A stretch of DNA of 64,000 nucleotides from Jhaorihella thermophila (lineage in GTDB: Bacteria > Pseudomonadota > Alphaproteobacteria > Rhodobacterales > Rhodobacteraceae): positions 102,463 through 166,462 of the forward strand of contig NZ_FNVD01000009.1 in assembly GCF_900108275.1 (NCBI RefSeq), given 5' to 3'. Of the stretch, positions 55,595 through 64,000 are shown one piece after another. The position numbers and the translations under genes were made by a program. Position 1 is the stretch's first letter, and every line of letters begins with the position of its first letter. The notes beneath the pieces are model-generated. The model made no database searches, was not told the DNA's origin, and saw only the letters and a list, made by a program, of their open reading frames with translations.

Positions 55595-56478
55595 CGCCGG
55601 CTGCCCCCCGTGTTCGCATCGCCCGATTTCGGCACCGCCATCATCCAATCCTCGCCCGGAATGTCGGGAAATCCCTGAAAGTTCAGCACGTTGTCGAACT
55701 TCAGCCGGCAGGTCTCAAACCGCTTGTCGCAGCCTGCTTCCAGCCGCACGCGATCGCCCGGCGCGATGGGCGCCGGTATCGGCTGCCACAGCTCGACCTC
55801 GCGCCTGCCCTCCACCCGGCGGTCGCGCTTGATCGTCCCCCACAACCCCTCGGCCGCGCCGGACAGAACCGACAGGCGACCCCGCGCGAACCAGCCCTCG
55901 TCGAAACCCGGAAAGGCGTCCCAGCGGAAAATGCGGGCCGCCTCGGCCTCCACCACGACTTCTTCGCAGGAATAGCCCGGCGCGGACAAATCGACCCGGC
56001 AGGCGCCATCCCCCAGAACCGCGGTGCAGGGTTTCTGATAGACCCGCCCCAAGGGCCGGTTCAGCGCCTCGGTCAGCCCGCGCAGCTCGGCATGAAACGC
56101 CCCGCCAGCGCGGCGGATCTCGCCCAGCGTGCCGCGAAACTGCAGCCAGCGCACCGACACGTCCGCCCAGTTCACCAGCCAGGCCCGCACTTCGGCCCCG
56201 TCGAACCGCCCCGCCTCTATGTCGGCCTCGGAAATCGCCGCGCTGCTCAGGATCCCCACCGCCTCGGTATTGTCCACCGACAGACCCGTGGTCTGCTGCA
56301 GGGCCTGCGCCGTCAGCCCGCTGTCGGCGCGGAATGTGATCCCGTCAAAGGACAGATCCCTGTCGTGATCGGTGAACCCGTATTCCACCCCGTCCGCGCG
56401 CCGGATCGTCCAGCAGCGGGCCAGCGTGGTCACCCCGCTTTCCAGATGCGCCCGGAATGCCTGATCCATGCCGCCCAT
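55591..56478 (-). CDS. GTA gene 13, DUF2163 baseplate hub protein
   Basis: 295 residues. DUF2163 N-terminal part (LARCWTIRRADGVEYGFTDH) and C-terminal phage BR0599-like domain (CDKRFETCRLKFDNVLNFQG). Four conserved cysteines near the C-terminus bind an iron-sulfur cluster in the structural homologue of the RcGTA particle. The start codon overlaps the gene-12 stop. Confidence 0.92.
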   Translation of the reverse strand: MGGMDQAFRAHLESGVTTLARCWTIRRADGVEYGFTDHDRDLSFDGITFRADSGLTAQALQQTTGLSVDNTEAVGILSSAAISEADIEAGRFDGAEVRAWLVNWADVSVRWLQFRGTLGEIRRAGGAFHAELRGLTEALNRPLGRVYQKPCTAVLGDGACRVDLSAPGYSCEEVVVEAEAARIFRWDAFPGFDEGWFARGRLSVLSGAAEGLWGTIKRDRRVEGRREVELWQPIPAPIAPGDRVRLEAGCDKRFETCRLKFDNVLNFQGFPDIPGEDWMMAVPKSGDANTGGSRR

Positions 56479-57110
56479 CAGACCCGCACCTCCACCACCG
56501 GAACGCTCGGCACTTCGCCGGCCTGGAAACTCGCCACGCTGGTCTGGATCCGGTCGGTGTCGAAGCGCACCGGCACGTCGAACTCGAACCCGGCGACGAC
56601 CTGCTGGCCCTCGACCGGCGCCACCGCCAGCGTGACCAGCCCGGTGGTCACGTCCACCTCGTAGTCCACCCCCTCGCGCAGTTCGTCCTGCTCGACGCCC
56701 ACGCGCACCGTGCCCGCCACCGGTTTCCTGATCGGCCGCACATAGTCGTGCCCCCCCGATCGATAGACCTTCGCCAGCTGGAACACCTTCGTCGCGCCAT
56801 CGCCGACCCCGATCACTTGGTCGTCAAAGGCCGGTTCGGCACTGGCGCGGCAGGACTTGTAGTCCGACCAGTCCTTCCAGCGGAATCCGAACATCTGCCC
56901 GCGCCGCGCCTCGAAGAACGCAATCAGCGTCTCGATATCGTCCAGCGATCGCATCGCCGCGCCCGCGTCGTAACGCCGGCGCGAGTCAGCCCAGGGGCTG
57001 TTGCGCTCCTCGAACCCGTTGGCCAGGGTGACCACCTCGGTCCGCCGCTCCGGCCCGCCGGCCGAGCCAAAGCTCAGCGACGCCGGAAACCTCACCTCGT
57101 GGAAATTCAT
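56478..57110 (-). CDS. GTA gene 12, DUF2460 distal tail protein
   Basis: 210 residues. MNFHEVRFPASLSFGSAGGP opens the DUF2460 family; RRRYDAGAAMRSLDDIETLI and FRWKDWSDYKSC are typical. Forms the distal tail ring of the GTA particle. Confidence 0.93.
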   Translation of the reverse strand: MNFHEVRFPASLSFGSAGGPERRTEVVTLANGFEERNSPWADSRRRYDAGAAMRSLDDIETLIAFFEARRGQMFGFRWKDWSDYKSCRASAEPAFDDQVIGVGDGATKVFQLAKVYRSGGHDYVRPIRKPVAGTVRVGVEQDELREGVDYEVDVTTGLVTLAVAPVEGQQVVAGFEFDVPVRFDTDRIQTSVASFQAGEVPSVPVVEVRV

Positions 57111-57123
57111 CGCTCCCTCCGAT

Positions 57124-57783
57124 TCAGCGATTGCGCGCGCCGCGGCTCAGCGCCCGGCCCATCTGCGCGGCGATCTGGCCCCGGCTGCGCCGGAAGCCCT
57201 CGACATCCGGCGTCGTGATGTTCATCACTACCGTCACCGGCCGCCCGCCGCCCTCGGCGCGAACGCCCAGCTTGCCGTCGGCCCCGCGCGCCAGCGGCAT
57301 GATCGCCTCGGGGCCCGCCTCGCCCATCAGCCCCAGCCCGCCGCGCATCGGAAAGGCGACCGGACCGGACACCACGCCGCCATTGGCAAAGGGCATCACG
57401 CGGCCCTGGGCAAAGCTGCCGCCATCGGCAAAGGGCAGAAGCCCGCTCACCAGCTTGCTCACGCCACCCGCGAGCCAGCCGCCCACATGGTCCATCACCG
57501 GCTGCACCGCCGCGGAATAAACGGTTTGCGACATCGACCGCGCCACGCTTTCCAGCGCGTCCGACAGCTTCGCCCCGTCCAGCACCACGCCGTCAAAGGC
57601 CCGGCGCAGCCCGCGCGAAAACCCCCGCTCCAGCCGCGCCACATCCGCCCCGGTCTGGGCCAATGACGCCCGCATCCGCCGCAATTCGGCATCGAACCCC
57701 GCGGTGACGTCCGCCGCCGCGCCCAGGGAGTCCTCCAGCGCCTGCGCGCGCACCTCCAATTCGTCAAAGCCGTCCTGTTCCAC
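57124..57783 (-). CDS. GTA gene 11, tail tape measure protein
   Basis: 219 residues. A coiled coil (about 1-75, LEDSLGAAADVTAGFDAELR) is followed by glycine-rich hydrophobic segments (PFADGGSFAQGRVMPFANGG) and GEAGPEAIMPLARG, the usual C-terminus of GTA tape-measure proteins. Short, matching the short GTA tail. Confidence 0.9.
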   Translation of the reverse strand: MEQDGFDELEVRAQALEDSLGAAADVTAGFDAELRRMRASLAQTGADVARLERGFSRGLRRAFDGVVLDGAKLSDALESVARSMSQTVYSAAVQPVMDHVGGWLAGGVSKLVSGLLPFADGGSFAQGRVMPFANGGVVSGPVAFPMRGGLGLMGEAGPEAIMPLARGADGKLGVRAEGGGRPVTVVMNITTPDVEGFRRSRGQIAAQMGRALSRGARNR

Positions 57784-57994
57784 CGTCTCCCGCTCCTTTT
57801 CCTTCGCCCAAGGGCGCGTCGGGCCAGGCCGCCATCAGCGCCTCCAGCCCCGCCCGCTCCATCGGCGCCGCGCTCCCCGCCTGCCCCAGCATCAGCCGCA
57901 ACTCGGCCGGGGTCAGCGCCCAGAACTGGCCGGGCGTCAGGCGCAGGCCCACCAGCCCCGCCCGCATCAGCGCGGGCCAGTCGAACCCGGTCAC
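57764..57994 (-). CDS. GTA gene 10.1, tail assembly chaperone-like protein
   Basis: 76 residues starting at a GTG that overlaps the gene-10 stop (GTGA). FDWPALMRAGLVGLRLTPGQ, then FWALTPAELRLMLG, is the TIGR02216-type small phage protein family found only in GTA clusters and relatives. Its end overlaps gene 11 by 20 bases. Probably works as a translation-coupled tail chaperone. Confidence 0.88.
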   Translation of the reverse strand: MTGFDWPALMRAGLVGLRLTPGQFWALTPAELRLMLGQAGSAAPMERAGLEALMAAWPDAPLGEGKGAGDGGTGRL

Positions 57995-58311
57995 CGCTCG
58001 TCCGGCAGCATGAAGGCCCGCGCCAGCAACTGCGCCGCCGCCCGCGCCGCCGCCATCGGCCCGCCCGCGATCTCGGCCCGCCGCAGCGCCTCGGCGTCCA
58101 GATCCGACCCGCCCCCGCGCAGCCCCGCCGCCAACACCGCGATCACGTCGCGGCTGGAGAACCCGCCACCCTCGAACCGCTGCACCAGATCCACCAGCGA
58201 ACCCGCCTCCAGCGCCGCTTCCAGCTCGGCCAGCGCGCCCAGCGTCAGCTTCATCACATGACGCCGGCCGTCGATCTCCAGCGCCACCTCGCCCGCCCAC
58301 GGATTCGCCAT
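57991..58311 (-). CDS. GTA gene 10, tail assembly protein
   Basis: 106 residues. ANPWAGEVALEIDGRRHVMK, then LTLGALAELEAALEAGSLVD, the GTA TAC-1-like family. Coupled to gene 10.1. Role by position: tail assembly chaperone. Confidence 0.9.
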   Translation of the reverse strand: MANPWAGEVALEIDGRRHVMKLTLGALAELEAALEAGSLVDLVQRFEGGGFSSRDVIAVLAAGLRGGGSDLDAEALRRAEIAGGPMAAARAAAQLLARAFMLPDER

Positions 58312-58313
58312 GT

Positions 58314-58727
58314 TCAGATCGCCGTGAAGGTCAACGCGCCGGCACTGGCAAGCGACAGCTCATAGGTCGCCTCGCCGTTATGGCTGCCCGCATAGTCGAT
58401 CGCAGTCACCTGGAACGGCCCCTGCACGATGCCGAAATCGGGGATGATCACCTGGAAATCCGGCGTCAGCCCGTCAAAGAACAGCTGCCGCGTGCGCTCG
58501 TCGGTGCCCGCGTCCTTGAATACGCCCGACCCCGAAATCGAGGCCGACCGCACCCCGGCCCCGGCCAGCAGTTCGCGCCAGCCGCCTTGGCTTTCCAGGC
58601 TCGTGACATCCACACTCTCCGCGTTGAAACTGATCCGCGTGGCCCGCAGCCCCGCGATGGTTTCGAACTGACCGCCGCCGGTCATGTCCACCTTTATCAA
58701 CAGATCCTTGCCGTTCTGGGCTCCCAT
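58314..58727 (-). CDS. GTA gene 9, major tail protein
   Basis: 137 residues from MGAQNGKDLLIKVD. Family signature SVDVTSLESQGGWRELLAGA, then SGVFKDAGTDERTRQLFFDG. Forms the tail tube rings. Confidence 0.93.
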   Translation of the reverse strand: MGAQNGKDLLIKVDMTGGGQFETIAGLRATRISFNAESVDVTSLESQGGWRELLAGAGVRSASISGSGVFKDAGTDERTRQLFFDGLTPDFQVIIPDFGIVQGPFQVTAIDYAGSHNGEATYELSLASAGALTFTAI

Positions 58728-58752
58728 CAGCCTTGCTCCATCTTGCCGTTCG

Positions 58753-59166
58753 TCAGTTGTCTTCCACGCGGGCGCGGAACCGCAGGTCGATCCTGCGCAC
58801 CTGCCCCGCACTGCCGCTACGCCGGGCGCTGGCGCGCTCGAACCACAGCCCCACCAGCCGCCCCCGGCTCAGCGACAAGGGCGCGTTCAGCAGCGCATCC
58901 CCCACCGCGCCGGCCACCGCCTTGGCCGGGGCGAAACCGGGCGCCTCGCTGATGACCGAAACCGTGAACCGATGTTCGGCCCCCGCCCCGTCCGCATCCG
59001 ACCGGTCGCGCACCTCCTCGGGGCCGAGGCTCACATAGGTCTCCGGCATCGCGCCCGAGGGCAGCGCATCATAGACCCCGCCCCCCACCAACGCGGTCAC
59101 GCCCGGATCGGCCAGCAGATGCTGATAGACCGCCTCTTGCAGGGCTCCCGCCACGCCGTAACTCAT
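58753..59166 (-). CDS. GTA gene 8, DUF3168 tail terminator protein
   Basis: 137 residues. ALQEAVYQHLLADPGVTALV, then GAMPETYVSLGPEEVRDRSD, family DUF3168. Start overlaps the gene-7 stop by 4 bases. Confidence 0.92.
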   Translation of the reverse strand: MSYGVAGALQEAVYQHLLADPGVTALVGGGVYDALPSGAMPETYVSLGPEEVRDRSDADGAGAEHRFTVSVISEAPGFAPAKAVAGAVGDALLNAPLSLSRGRLVGLWFERASARRSGSAGQVRRIDLRFRARVEDN

Positions 59167-59501
59167 GCCGCCACCTCCTCGTCGCAGAAACAGATCAGGA
59201 ACCGGCCGTCGGGGTCGCGTTCGGCCACGGCGCGGATCGCAAAGATACGCGCCCCGTCACGGAACCTCTGCCCGGCCTCGGGCCGCATCGACGCCCCCAC
59301 GGGCGCGGCGCGCAGGACGATCCGATAGACCACGGTGGACACCGGCATCCCCGCCTCGCCCCGTTCCCGGCCCGTGCGCGCCGTGACCTCGGCCCAGACC
59401 GTGCCCAGCGCCTCCCATGCTTCGGAAAAGCCCCCCGCGCCATCGGGCGCTCGCACGGGCCGCTCCAGCACCAAGGCCCGGTTCAGCCGAGGCGCCCTCA
59501 T
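59163..59501 (-). CDS. GTA gene 7, head-tail adaptor (stopper)
   Basis: 112 residues. LNRALVLERPVRAPDGAGGF, then SEAWEALGTVWAEV, a phage head-closure (SPP1 gp16-like) protein. ATGA overlap with gene 6. Confidence 0.9.
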   Translation of the reverse strand: MRAPRLNRALVLERPVRAPDGAGGFSEAWEALGTVWAEVTARTGRERGEAGMPVSTVVYRIVLRAAPVGASMRPEAGQRFRDGARIFAIRAVAERDPDGRFLICFCDEEVAA

Positions 59502-60097
59502 TGCACCGCCCCCAGTCCCAGCCGCACCGGACGATAGCGCTCGATCAGACTGGTCACGCCAAACGGCATGCAGCCCCGGCCCAGCGCGGTCTCGTCGCGG
59601 TATTCGTAGTAATGCGCCGCCAGCAGCATGACCGCCTGCCCCAGATCGGCTGGCAGCCCGCCCCAGTCCGCCGCCATCCCGGCGGTAAAGCCGACGCGTG
59701 CGCTTCCGCCCGTCGGCACCGCCGGCAGCACCAGCCCCGCCGGCCGCAGCACCGGGCGCTGGTCATCCTCTTCCAGCCGCCAGGCCTCGGCTGCCAGCAC
59801 GGTTTCCAGCCCCTGCGCATCCACCAGTGCCACGCGCGTGACCGCAGTCACCGGCGCCACTGGCAGGACCTGACCCGCCTCGTCGCTCCAGCGGGTCACG
59901 ACCAGCGTGAAATCCCGCGAAATCAGCACCTTGCCCGTGCGCGCTTCGATCGCCGCGATGGCCGCGCGCAGGAACCCGTTCAGAATCCCGTCCTGCAACG
60001 CGGCTTCGGAAAACCCGGTACCCAGCCGCAGATGCGCCTTGAACTGCTCCACCGGCAGCGCCGGGTCGGGCACGGTGGTCTCTTCGATCAACCTCAT
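59498..60097 (-). CDS. GTA gene 6, head-tail connector
   Basis: 199 residues from MRLIEETTVPDP. QFKAHLRLGTGFSEAALQDG, then RAAIAAIEARTGKVLISRDF, the gp6-like phage connector fold. Follows gene 5 after 170 bases in which no gene is seen. Confidence 0.92.
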   Translation of the reverse strand: MRLIEETTVPDPALPVEQFKAHLRLGTGFSEAALQDGILNGFLRAAIAAIEARTGKVLISRDFTLVVTRWSDEAGQVLPVAPVTAVTRVALVDAQGLETVLAAEAWRLEEDDQRPVLRPAGLVLPAVPTGGSARVGFTAGMAADWGGLPADLGQAVMLLAAHYYEYRDETALGRGCMPFGVTSLIERYRPVRLGLGAVQ

Positions 60098-60267
60098 CGA
60101 TTCACTCCGCAAATCCGGCCCCTCCGGGCCCTTCCTCCGCCAGTTGCGGGCGCACGCCGCGCCCCGCGCCGCTCGGACGGAGGGAACAGCTGGACGACAC
60201 GGGGTGTCTCCGGCGACGCACGCCCGCGACGGGACCGGCCCCACCCGGGCCCGCCGCCCGGCCCGCC

Positions 60268-61446
60268 TCAGGCGATGCCGAGTTTCAGCAGCTTGATCGC
60301 GGCAAAGTCGCTTACGTCGCCGCCCACGCGCTTGGTGGCGTAGAACAACACATGCGGCTTGGCGCTGAACGGATCGCGCAGCACGCGCAGATCGGGCCGC
60401 TCGGCAATGGTGTAGCCGGCCGCGAAGTCGCCAAAGGCGATGGCAAAGGCATCCGTGGCCGGGTCCGGCATGTCCTCGGCGATCAGCACCGGATAGCCCA
60501 TCAGCCGCGCCGGTTCCCCGGCGGCCAGCCCGTCCGACCACAGGAAGCGCCCGTCGGCATCCTTCAGCTTGCGCACCTGCCCGGCCATCTTGGAGTTCAT
60601 CACGAAGCTGGCATTGGCGCGATATTCCGCCCCCAGCGCATAGACGAGATCCACGATCGCATCGCCGTCCACGGCGCCGGCCGTGCCCGAGGGCACATAG
60701 CCGATATTGCCCCAGGCCCAAACGTCATTGTCCACCGTCGGATGGCTGAGGAACCCCTTGGGCTTGTCTATCCCGTCGCCATTGACGAAGGCGGCCGCCT
60801 CGGCGCGCGCGAACTTGTCGGCGATCCGCGCCGCCAGCCAGCCCTCGATGTCGAAGGCGCTGTCATCCAGCAGCCGCTGGCTGACCTTGGGCAGGGCGCT
60901 CAGCTCGTGCAGCGGGATGGTGATGCGGTCGATCTGCGGCGTGCCGGTCTCGGCCGTGGCGCCGGTCTCGCTCGCCCAGCCCGCCCCCACGTCCGAGTGG
61001 TCGATCAGCACGTCATAGCTGGTGGCCTCCACATTCACCACCGACGCGATGGACCGGATCGAAGCCGTGGCCTGCAGCACCGACCGGATGCTCTCGGCGG
61101 TTTGCGGGTCCACCAGATAGCCGCCGTCGCTGTTGACGGCCGAGGACATCGCCTTGCCCTCCAGCTCGAGCCCGCGCAGGCCGTCATCGTCGCCGGTGCG
61201 CAGATAGGCGTTGAACGCCTTGCGGTGCGGCGCGCCCTCGTCGGTCGTGGCGGCCAGGTGCGGCCGCGCCGCAATGTGAGATTTACGATCCAGCATGGTC
61301 ACTCGCTCTTCCGTTGCCTTCAGTCTTTGTTCAACTTTCCCCTGAAACCCCTTGAGTTCTTTGGCAAAGTCGGCCATCGCCCTGCCGACCTCCCGAACTC
61401 CGGGCACAATCTCCCCGGCCAAGGCCGGCTCTCCGGTCTTGCTCAT
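60268..61446 (-). CDS. GTA gene 5, major capsid protein (HK97 fold)
   Basis: 392 residues from MSKTGEPALAG. An N-terminal coiled-coil scaffold-like region (about 20-70) is followed by the HK97-fold capsid body (VNSDGGYLVDPQTAESIRSV, VNVEATSYDVLIDHSDVGAG, LPKVSQRLLDDSAFDIEGWL, FVNGDGIDKPKGFLSHPT). Intact by eye. Confidence 0.96.
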   Translation of the reverse strand: MSKTGEPALAGEIVPGVREVGRAMADFAKELKGFQGKVEQRLKATEERVTMLDRKSHIAARPHLAATTDEGAPHRKAFNAYLRTGDDDGLRGLELEGKAMSSAVNSDGGYLVDPQTAESIRSVLQATASIRSIASVVNVEATSYDVLIDHSDVGAGWASETGATAETGTPQIDRITIPLHELSALPKVSQRLLDDSAFDIEGWLAARIADKFARAEAAAFVNGDGIDKPKGFLSHPTVDNDVWAWGNIGYVPSGTAGAVDGDAIVDLVYALGAEYRANASFVMNSKMAGQVRKLKDADGRFLWSDGLAAGEPARLMGYPVLIAEDMPDPATDAFAIAFGDFAAGYTIAERPDLRVLRDPFSAKPHVLFYATKRVGGDVSDFAAIKLLKLGIA

Positions 61447-61478
61447 CGCTCCGTTCCCCTTTGGTGAATGTCCGGCGC

Positions 61479-62039
61479 TCAGCCCCGCGCCAGCGCCTGC
61501 GCCGCGTCCCGCAGGACCGCCGCCAAATCGCGGAAGGCATCCCCGGCGCCGGGCCCATCGCCCTTTGCCGCCACCCGCGCACTGGGCAGCATCGGAAAGG
61601 TCACCAGCGACACTTCCCAAAGCTCCAGTTCCTTCAGGACCCGCCGGCCCTTTTCATCCTTCGCCGCGCGGCGCGTGCGGTATCCGATCGACAACCCGTC
61701 GATCGCCCCCGCCGCGATCAGCGCCGCCGCCTCGCGCCCCTTCTGGGTGCTTTCCAGAATGCGCCCCTTGACCCACAGGCCGCGGGCATCCTCGCGCACC
61801 TCGTCCCAGACCCCGATCGGCAAGGCCGGGTCGTGCTGCCACAACATCTTGACTCGACGCCCTTCGGCGGCCAGCGCCTTCAGCGATGCCGCATAGGCGC
61901 CTGCCGCCACCACGTCGCCGCCCTGGTCCACCTCGCCGAACAGGCTTGCGTAACCGGCGATCACCGCACCGTCCTGCTCGATGCGCACACCCTCGCCAAA
62001 CCGCGCGAACTTGTGCTCGAGCCCCGCTTCCACTTGCAT
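61479..62039 (-). CDS. GTA gene 4, prohead protease
   Basis: 186 residues from MQVEAGLEHKFARFGEG. HK97-type prohead protease: IAGYASLFGEVDQGGDVVAA, then VKMLWQHDPALPIGVWDEVR and ELWEVSLVTFPMLPSARV carry the conserved His and Ser. Confidence 0.93.
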   Translation of the reverse strand: MQVEAGLEHKFARFGEGVRIEQDGAVIAGYASLFGEVDQGGDVVAAGAYAASLKALAAEGRRVKMLWQHDPALPIGVWDEVREDARGLWVKGRILESTQKGREAAALIAAGAIDGLSIGYRTRRAAKDEKGRRVLKELELWEVSLVTFPMLPSARVAAKGDGPGAGDAFRDLAAVLRDAAQALARG

Positions 62040-62065
62040 GAAATTCTCCTCACAACCCTTTGATC

Positions 62066-62290
62066 TTATTGAGCAGACATGAAGGATTGAAACGCCTGCG
62101 CCAGGATCACGCCGGCGACCCCGTAAACCGCCAGCCACAACCGCCGCTCCAGCCGTTCCATCATCTCCTCCAGCCGGTCCAGCCGCGCATTCAGATGCTC
62201 CTGATGGATCGCGCTCACCCGCTCATGCGCGGCCAGTCTCAGGCCCGGCGCGCATTCGAACGCCTCGAACCGCCGACCGTCCTCAGCCAT
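62066..62290 (-). CDS. GTA gene 3.5, head formation protein
   Basis: 74 residues. FEAFECAPGLRLAAHERVSA, then a short coiled coil (LDRLEEMMERLERRLW) and a hydrophobic segment (LAVYGVAGVILAQAF), as in the small RcGTA orf 3.5 product. Overlaps the gene-3 stop by 8 bases. Confidence 0.85.
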   Translation of the reverse strand: MAEDGRRFEAFECAPGLRLAAHERVSAIHQEHLNARLDRLEEMMERLERRLWLAVYGVAGVILAQAFQSFMSAQ

Positions 62291-63455
62291 CCCGACCGCC
62301 TTCCTCGACCGGCAGTCCCAGCATCCGCCGCTTCTCGGTCGCGCTCAGGAACTCCGCGCCCGCCACCCGCGCCCATAGCGCATCGCGCTCCGGCGCCAGC
62401 GCCGGCACCTGATCGGGATCGGGCTTCAGTTCGACCGGCGCGCCGTCAAATCGCGACAACCAGTCCGCCAAGGCCGCCAGCACCCGCCCGGCCAGCGGCA
62501 GCACGGTCAGCCGGTAAAAGGCTCGATGCGCCTCCTGGTAATTGGCATAGGTCGCGTCCCCCGGGATCCCCAGCAGCATCGGCGGCACTCCGAAGGCCAG
62601 GGCAATCTCGCGCGCCGCGGCCTCCTTGGTCTTCTGGAACTCCATGTCGCTGGGCGAGAACCCCATCGGCTTCCAGTCCAGCCCGCCTTCCAGAACCATC
62701 GGCCGCCCGGCATTGCGTGCACCCTGGAAATTCGCCTCGATCTCGTCGCTCAGCCGCCGAAACTGCTCCTCGGTCATCACGCCCTGCCCGTCGGCGCTGT
62801 TCCAGACCAGCGCCCCGCTCGGTCGCGCCGCGTTGTCCAAGAGTGCCTTGGACCACCGCGACGCCGCGTTGTGCACGTCCACCGCCATCGCCGCGGCCTG
62901 CATCGGCGAGAACCCGTAATGGTCGTCCTGCGGGTGGAAATTCCGGATGTGACAGATCACCGAGGCATCGAACCGCAGCTTCTTCGCACCCACCGTATAG
63001 GTGTAACCCACCGGCCAGCCATCGTCCCCGGGCACCACACGCATGCGGTCCGAGCGCAGCACATGCAGCTCGACCGGCCAGCCGTCTCCGCCGCCCACGG
63101 CTTCGACATAGCCATCCCCCGACAGCAGCAACTGGCCGTAAAGGGACTCGAGGAAAGCGGCCCGCCCCTGCGCGGCATTGGGCCGGGCGATCAGATCCAG
63201 AACGGGATGCGTCTCATAGCGCTGCGTCCGGTCCTGCGCCATCACCGGCAGCGCCGCCGCGGCCTCGGCCACCAGCTTCACGCAGCGGAACCCCACCGGA
63301 TTGCCGGCATACCCACTGCGCGTCAAAGAGGCCACGTCACGCGGGCTCCAGGATACCCTGCCGGTGCTTGCCCAGGCCACCAAGGGCCCAGTCGCGCTGG
63401 CCTTGGCCTCGGGCGCTTTCTGCGCACCGCCACGCCTCAGGAAATCAAAAACCAT
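62283..63455 (-). CDS. GTA gene 3, portal protein
   Basis: 390 residues from MVFDFLRRGGAQ. HK97-type portal: GYAGNPVGFRCVKLVAEAAA, then LDLIARPNAAQGRAAFLESL, GFSPMQAAAMAVDVHNAA and FGVPPMLLGIPGDATYANYQ. First intact gene of the cluster in transcription order. The terminase genes g1 and g2 that normally precede it are not found in the 545 bases that follow to the window end. Confidence 0.95.
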   Translation of the reverse strand: MVFDFLRRGGAQKAPEAKASATGPLVAWASTGRVSWSPRDVASLTRSGYAGNPVGFRCVKLVAEAAAALPVMAQDRTQRYETHPVLDLIARPNAAQGRAAFLESLYGQLLLSGDGYVEAVGGGDGWPVELHVLRSDRMRVVPGDDGWPVGYTYTVGAKKLRFDASVICHIRNFHPQDDHYGFSPMQAAAMAVDVHNAASRWSKALLDNAARPSGALVWNSADGQGVMTEEQFRRLSDEIEANFQGARNAGRPMVLEGGLDWKPMGFSPSDMEFQKTKEAAAREIALAFGVPPMLLGIPGDATYANYQEAHRAFYRLTVLPLAGRVLAALADWLSRFDGAPVELKPDPDQVPALAPERDALWARVAGAEFLSATEKRRMLGLPVEEGGRDG

Positions 63456-63869
63456 GCCCAAGCTCCCCTCTGCTGCTCGCGGCCGACCCGCCCGACCGGC
63501 TGTGGCAGCACTTATGCAGCGAGAGTCCCAACAGCCGACAAAGCGACCGCACGCCCAAGCTGCAACACCGCCGCGTGATGCACAGAGGCTGCGGCCTGCG
63601 GAGGAATTTCCTTTTGGCTTCCGACTGGTCGCGAACAGTTGTCGCGTTGGGGAGGCGGCGAATTCGGATAGGGTTGGAGTATCGACAAAGCGACCGCGCT
63701 CGGCAGGCCGATCCCGGCAAAACGCCGTCTCGGTCAGCGGAACCGCATTTCCGGGCGGCCGCACACAAACCACGAAAGGTGGACACAGCCCCGCCGACGG
63801 CGGCGACAATTCGCGCAAATTCTTCGAGAAACCGTTGAGAGAGATGGTAGCGGAGTGAGCTACTCCCCA
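63456..63869. other. Non-GTA stretch upstream of the portal gene
   Basis: Where the large terminase should end there is no recognisable terminase sequence in any frame. A 15-base direct repeat CGACAAAGCGACCGC is at 63536-63550 and 63683-63697. Open frames here (e.g. minus 63445-63870) have no family similarity and biased composition. Confidence 0.5.
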
Positions 63870-64000
63870 ATGTCTGGACAGTTTCCGGCTTGATTTAGGC
63901 TACTCTTTGCTCCTGCTGACCGGGTTGGGTTTCGTCTTTTCTCAGCCAGTAGACCACGGCTGGGGGTTTGCCGCCAAGGGCGGAATGGGGGCGCTTGCGG
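63870..64000 (-). mobile_element. IS3-family insertion sequence, end (partial)
   Basis: The plus strand begins TGTCTGGACAGTTTCCGGCT (63870-63889), which is placed and shaped like a TG-type IS3 terminal inverted repeat. The rest of the element lies outside the window. The transposase C-terminus is read on the minus strand. Confidence 0.65.
63894..64000 (-). CDS. IS3-family transposase (OrfB), C-terminal fragment
   Basis: Last 35 or so residues: KRPHSALGGKPPAVVYWLRK, then DETQPGQQEQRVA and stop at 63896-63894. RPHSALGG-PP--VY is the common C-terminus of IS3-type DDE integrases. Cut by the window edge, so no catalytic residues are seen. Confidence 0.75.

Noticed and set aside
63445..63870. A 141-residue open frame in the patch before the IS
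   Set aside because: Biased composition, no motif, overlaps the portal start; not supported as a gene.

Overview
The window is about 64 kb of high-GC DNA from an alphaproteobacterium, almost certainly a member of the Rhodobacteraceae (roseobacter/Rhodobacter group). The evidence is a Rhodobacter-type gene transfer agent (GTA) cluster, the cell-cycle regulator GcrA, a sox cluster in the usual family order, dnaG next to rpoD, and anaerobic ubiquinone genes ubiTUV. No species can be named from sequence alone.

Layout. (1) 1-3514 is an accessory island: the end of a type III-like CRISPR locus (a ring-nuclease-family gene cut by the window edge, cas6, then a divergent array of 10 repeats and 9 spacers), a cut-off phage-type primase fragment, a frameshifted XRE regulator, a possible integrase tail and tRNA-Leu(UAA). 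(2) 3570-10650 is core metabolism: panE, argF, argD, gcrA, tyrA, a YghU-type glutathione protein and an SseB-domain protein. (3) 10625-16159 has a uracil-DNA-glycosylase-like gene and a capsule module (kpsT, kpsE, kdsA, a phosphohexomutase). (4) 16272-25524 holds an AsmA-like protein, rimO, a CDGSH protein, an M48 lipoprotein, a YigZ-type protein, two tandem DUF6455 proteins, ubiV-ubiU-ubiT and a YjbQ-type gene. (5) 25614-34160 holds dnaG, rpoD, coaD, a CBS protein, a LysR regulator divergent from mmsA, and a MaoC-fold protein. (6) 34212-43999 is a sox cluster: soxF, soxE, soxB, soxA, soxZ, soxY, soxX, soxW, soxV, then divergently soxS, soxR and soxT. (7) 44120-50945 holds ridA, clpX, clpP, a GlxA-type regulator, a haem DUF3365 protein, a cysteine synthase, cysE and a DksA/TraR-type protein. 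(8) 50926-63455 is the GTA structural cluster g3 to g15 on the minus strand, followed by 0.4 kb of non-GTA sequence and the end of an IS3-type element that runs off the window.

The most notable observation is in the sox cluster. soxCD is absent. SoxA carries CASWH where its active-site haem motif should read CxxCH. SoxX starts without a signal peptide or the usual N-terminal stretch. The start of SoxV looks damaged. Yet soxR, soxS, soxT, soxB, soxYZ, soxE and soxF look intact, and a perfect ATTC-N8-GAAT operator precedes soxX. Either this periplasmic thiosulfate system is decaying or it has been rebuilt toward another use. The GTA cluster likewise lacks the terminase genes where they should be. 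Seven copies of an intergenic hairpin element (CCCCGG, ATATTT, CAAGA, GAAGG boxes) are spread over the window, six of them just downstream of stop codons in one orientation.
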